This document shows positions 61,428 to 64,000 of a stretch of DNA of 64,000 nt, piece after piece. Below the pieces are notes generated by a model, which made no database searches, was not told the origin of the DNA, and was given only the letters and a program-made list of their open reading frames with translations. The position numbers and the translations under genes were made by a program. This DNA is from Natranaeroarchaeum sulfidigenes (GTDB lineage: Archaea; Halobacteriota; Halobacteria; Halobacteriales; Natronoarchaeaceae): assembly GCF_017094485.1 (NCBI RefSeq), contig NZ_CP064786.1, forward strand, positions 558,001 to 622,000, in the 5' to 3' direction. How positions within the stretch are numbered: position 1 is the first letter of the stretch; each line of letters begins with the position of its first letter.

Positions 61428-62528
61428 ATGCAGACTACCCTCGACAGATCGCTCGCTACGTCCCGCAGGAGGTTTCTCGGTGTTGCGGCGGGCGCATCGA
61501 CGGTATCGCTTGTTGGTTGTCTCGATGCGGTCGGCGGTGACGACACCGAGTCCGCTTCGTACCGTCACCGATTCGAACGGTCGGGACTCGCATCGGCGGT
61601 CAACGATGGAGGAATCGCTCTCGGAAGCTGGGAGGAAGAAAACCTGAGTGTCGAATTTCGTGAGTCCTCCGGCTCACAGGCGGCGGTACAGTCGGTCAAT
61701 CAGGGTGAAGACGAGTTCGGGAACGCAGATACGGGAGCGGTTCTCCAGGCAATCGAGGAAGGTGCGGATCTGACGATGATCGGGCACGTGCTTGAACCGA
61801 TGGACGGTGTCGTCGCCCTCGATGATGCCGGTATTAGCTCGTGGAGCGACCTAGAAGGGGAAACCGTCGGTGTGTTCCCATGGTCGATTCAAGGGGATCT
61901 TGTACGGATCGCAATGCAGCGAAACGGTGCCGATCCCGACGGCGTCGAGTTCCAGGATGTCCAGCCCGGAGCCCACAATACCTTGCTACGGCAAGGGGAA
62001 CTCGATGCGAACATCTCCTACTGGCCGCAGTCGAAGGTACGACTCGAAAACGAGGGGTACGACGTCGATACACTCGATATAGCTACGGAACTCAACCATC
62101 TCGGCGTCTGCCTCTTTACACGAGATGAGCTCGTTACTGATCGACCGGAGTTCGTCGGTCGGTTCGTTCGTGGCTGGTTGCGAGCACACCGCTCATTCGT
62201 GACCGACCTCGAGGCAGTGATCGATGCTCATCGCGAACAGGTCGTTGAGTTCGACGAGGAACTCGAACGACAGACCCTCGGTTACATTTACGAATCACGA
62301 GTTCCGACCAGAGAGATAGGAGAAGAGCGCGGAAAAGGTTGGATCCCTGCAGAAAAGATGGAAAACACCCGAGACGTTCTGACATCGATCGACTATATCG
62401 AGGGTGAGATTCCCATCGAGGATACATACACAAACGAGTTCATCCAAGAGAACACCGAACTGTCGACCGATACTGCCGAGATCTACTACGAGGAACTCGA
62501 ATCGACATACGACAGAGAGATCGAGTGA
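61428..62528 (+). CDS. ABC substrate-binding lipoprotein, NitT/TauT type
   Basis: A 366-residue SsuA/ThiY-like binding protein. SRRRFLGVAAGASTVSLVG then C is a Tat signal with a lipobox. The fold fits the NMT1 group: GNADTGAVLQAIEEGADLTMIG, WSDLEGETVGVFPWS, then DANISYWPQSKV. It is the first gene of a three-gene importer operon, behind a 23-bp palindrome and four bases before the permease gene. Substrates in this group include sulfonates, thiamine precursors and nitrate. Which applies is not clear. Confidence 0.87.
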   Translation: MQTTLDRSLATSRRRFLGVAAGASTVSLVGCLDAVGGDDTESASYRHRFERSGLASAVNDGGIALGSWEEENLSVEFRESSGSQAAVQSVNQGEDEFGNADTGAVLQAIEEGADLTMIGHVLEPMDGVVALDDAGISSWSDLEGETVGVFPWSIQGDLVRIAMQRNGADPDGVEFQDVQPGAHNTLLRQGELDANISYWPQSKVRLENEGYDVDTLDIATELNHLGVCLFTRDELVTDRPEFVGRFVRGWLRAHRSFVTDLEAVIDAHREQVVEFDEELERQTLGYIYESRVPTREIGEERGKGWIPAEKMENTRDVLTSIDYIEGEIPIEDTYTNEFIQENTELSTDTAEIYYEELESTYDREIE

Positions 62529-62532
62529 CACG

Positions 62533-63333
62533 ATGGCTACCGGAGACCGATACGTCGCCGACGTATCTTCGTTCCGTGTCCCGTCGGAAGTCGCTCTCCC
62601 CGCAGCCGTCTTTATCAGTATCCTCGTGTTCTGGGAGTTGATCGTGGCTGCAATGGCAATTCCGGAATTTATTCTACCGCCCCCATCCGCAATTGCGGGC
62701 GCATTCGTCGAGAACTACGGGACAATTGCCGAGCAACTCCTCATTACCCTGCAGGCATTCGGACTCGGCGCAACTCTGTCAATCGTCTCCGGGTATCTCA
62801 TGGCGGTTGCGATGGCTCAGTCATCGGTGCTCGAAACGACGTTTTACCCGTACGTGATCATCGCTCGTTCGATCCCTGTCGTGGCGCTGCTACCCCTGTT
62901 TATCGTTTGGTTTGGGTTCGGCTTTCCCACTATCGTCGTAATCAGTTATCTGATCAGCTTCTTCGCGATGGTCGTCAACGCGCTATCCGGATTCAAATCT
63001 ACGGACGACGAATTAATAGAGATGCTAGAAAGCTTCAGCGCGAACCGTCGTGAGGTGTTCGTTCACGTCTACCTGTACGCTTCCCTCCCAGCGGTGTTTG
63101 CCGGAATCAAGATCTGTGTCATCCTCTCGTTTACCGGCGTCATCGTCGGCGAGTTTCTTGCTGGCTCGCAGGGGATTGGCCACCTTATTCTGACGTACAA
63201 CAACCATATGGCGACTGCGGAGATGTTCGCCGGGATCGCTGCGGTATCGATCACACAACTGGTGCTGTTCGGGAGTGTAACTGCACTTGAGCGACACATC
63301 GTTGACTGGCAGTACGGTAACGGAGGTGCATAA
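62533..63333 (+). CDS. ABC transporter permease, NitT/TauT type
   Basis: A 266-residue SsuC/TauC-like permease with about six helices. Landmarks are IPEFILPPPSAIAGAFVENYG and the conserved ATPase-docking region EMLESFSANRREVFVHVYLYASLPAVFAG (shown by position about 176-204). It starts four bases after the binding-protein stop; the frame open from 62404 is inside that gene. The next gene begins two bases after its stop. Confidence 0.9.
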   Translation: MATGDRYVADVSSFRVPSEVALPAAVFISILVFWELIVAAMAIPEFILPPPSAIAGAFVENYGTIAEQLLITLQAFGLGATLSIVSGYLMAVAMAQSSVLETTFYPYVIIARSIPVVALLPLFIVWFGFGFPTIVVISYLISFFAMVVNALSGFKSTDDELIEMLESFSANRREVFVHVYLYASLPAVFAGIKICVILSFTGVIVGEFLAGSQGIGHLILTYNNHMATAEMFAGIAAVSITQLVLFGSVTALERHIVDWQYGNGGA

Positions 63334-63335
63334 CG

Positions 63336-64000
63336 ATGACACAGGCAATTACCGTCGAGAACCTCACCAAGTCCTATGGCTCCGGTGAGGATGCGCTTGC
63401 TGTGCTGGAAAACCTCTCGTTTGGAGTCGACGATGGTGAGTTCGTCGCTCTGCTTGGCCCCTCCGGCTGTGGAAAGACAACGATTCTCAAGCTACTCGCC
63501 GGGATCGGCAACGACTATCAGGGGTCGATCCGGGTACATGATGACCCGATTACCGGACCATCAGGCGATGTTGCGATGGTGTTCCAGCAGTACGCACTCC
63601 TGCCGTGGAAGACCGTTGTCGACAACGTGGCGCTTCCGCTCGTGCTGCAGGGCAAAGAGGGAACGGCCGCCCGTACCGCCGCTGTGGATTGGCTAACACG
63701 TGTCGGGCTTGATGGATTTGAGGCGAGCTACCCAGAAGAACTCTCCGGCGGAATGAAACAGCGGGTGGGTCTTGCCAGAGCACTTGCTGCGGATCCAGAT
63801 GTACTGTTAATGGACGAACCGTTCGGCGCATTGGATTATCAGACCAAAAGCGAACTGCAGACCAAACTTCTGGAACTGTGGGAGACCGAAGCGAAGACGA
63901 TCCTGTATATTACGCATGACCTCGAAGAGGCTCTGTACCTCGCTGACAGGGTTCTGTTGCTCTCCTGTCGGCCGACATCGATCACCAGAGAGATTGCTGT
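63336..64000 (+). CDS. ABC transporter ATP-binding protein, NitT/TauT type (partial)
   Basis: The first 221 codons of an SsuB/TauB-like ATPase, cut by the window end. It opens MTQAITVENLTKSYGSGEDA. Walker A is LLGPSGCGKTT, the Q-loop is VFQQYALLPWKTV, the signature is LSGGMKQR, Walker B is VLLMDEPFGALD, and the H-loop is LYITHDLEEAL. All motifs up to the edge are intact. Confidence 0.93.
   Translation, partial: MTQAITVENLTKSYGSGEDALAVLENLSFGVDDGEFVALLGPSGCGKTTILKLLAGIGNDYQGSIRVHDDPITGPSGDVAMVFQQYALLPWKTVVDNVALPLVLQGKEGTAARTAAVDWLTRVGLDGFEASYPEELSGGMKQRVGLARALAADPDVLLMDEPFGALDYQTKSELQTKLLELWETEAKTILYITHDLEEALYLADRVLLLSCRPTSITREIA

Overview
The window is chromosomal DNA of a halophilic archaeon (class Halobacteria). 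The evidence is a GC-rich, very acidic proteome, Tat-type lipoprotein signals (RR followed by a lipobox Cys), leaderless promoters with a TATA box about 25 bases before many start codons, an archaeal GHMP-type shikimate kinase, a DUF63 membrane protein, an Orc1/Cdc6 initiator with origin recognition boxes, and several families known mainly from haloarchaea. I cannot name the genus.

Layout. 1-5.2 kb (minus): a polyamine-type ABC importer (binding protein, ATPase, two permeases) with an Eis-like acetyltransferase as last gene. 5.6-10.9 kb (minus): a complete urease operon ureBCAGDEF. 11.1-14.1 kb: a ZnuA/ZnuB-like metal importer without an ATPase gene, divergent from nikR, with a 23-bp palindrome between them. 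14.2-15.7 kb: a 59-codon leaderless ORF coupled to an MFS transporter, behind a similar palindrome. 15.9-20.4 kb: amidohydrolase, two PH-domain membrane proteins and a GNAT enzyme. 20.6-24.1 kb: an AbrB/MazF pair, then chorismate mutase, shikimate kinase, a HAD phosphatase and a 2-hydroxyacid dehydrogenase. 24.3-25.5 kb: three small genes and tRNA-Leu(CAA). 25.7-26.9 kb: an intact TnpB gene lying between the tRNA 3' end and a short copy of it. 27.1-31.2 kb: small and membrane proteins and an inositol-phosphatase-family enzyme. 31.3-33.9 kb: tbsP followed by a YcaO enzyme.

34.2-40.3 kb: PRC-barrel protein, thioredoxin, epimerase, aldo/keto reductase, an orphan lipoprotein in AT-richer DNA, a formate/nitrite-type channel and a zinc alcohol dehydrogenase. 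40.5-43.2 kb: a nitric oxide synthase oxygenase followed by SCO1/SenC and a TauE/SafE (DsbD_2-like) membrane protein. 43.3-49 kb: coiled-coil protein, methyltransferase and sugar-nucleotide/glycosyl genes. 49.1-54.3 kb: thiolase, ribose-1,5-bisphosphate-isomerase-like protein, fructose-bisphosphatase, nucleoside deaminase and HAD phosphatase. 54.4-58.1 kb: kptA, then a replication origin (inverted ORB repeats around an AT-rich stretch), orc1, two further ORBs and a HerA-like ATPase. 58.2-61.3 kb: tandem VOC protein and a secreted gluzincin. 61.4-64.0 kb: a NitT/TauT-type ABC importer cut by the window end.

The genes most likely to work together are the polyamine importer with its acetyltransferase; urease with the NikR-linked metal importer (probably nickel supply); NOS with copper/redox assembly proteins; and the origin with its initiator and ATPase. 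The most notable points are the inverted-ORB origin, the ATPase-less NikR-linked importer with its shared 7-bp-spaced palindromes, the archaeal NOS cluster, the tbsP-ycaO pair, the tRNA-bounded TnpB, and two unannotated leaderless micro-ORFs.
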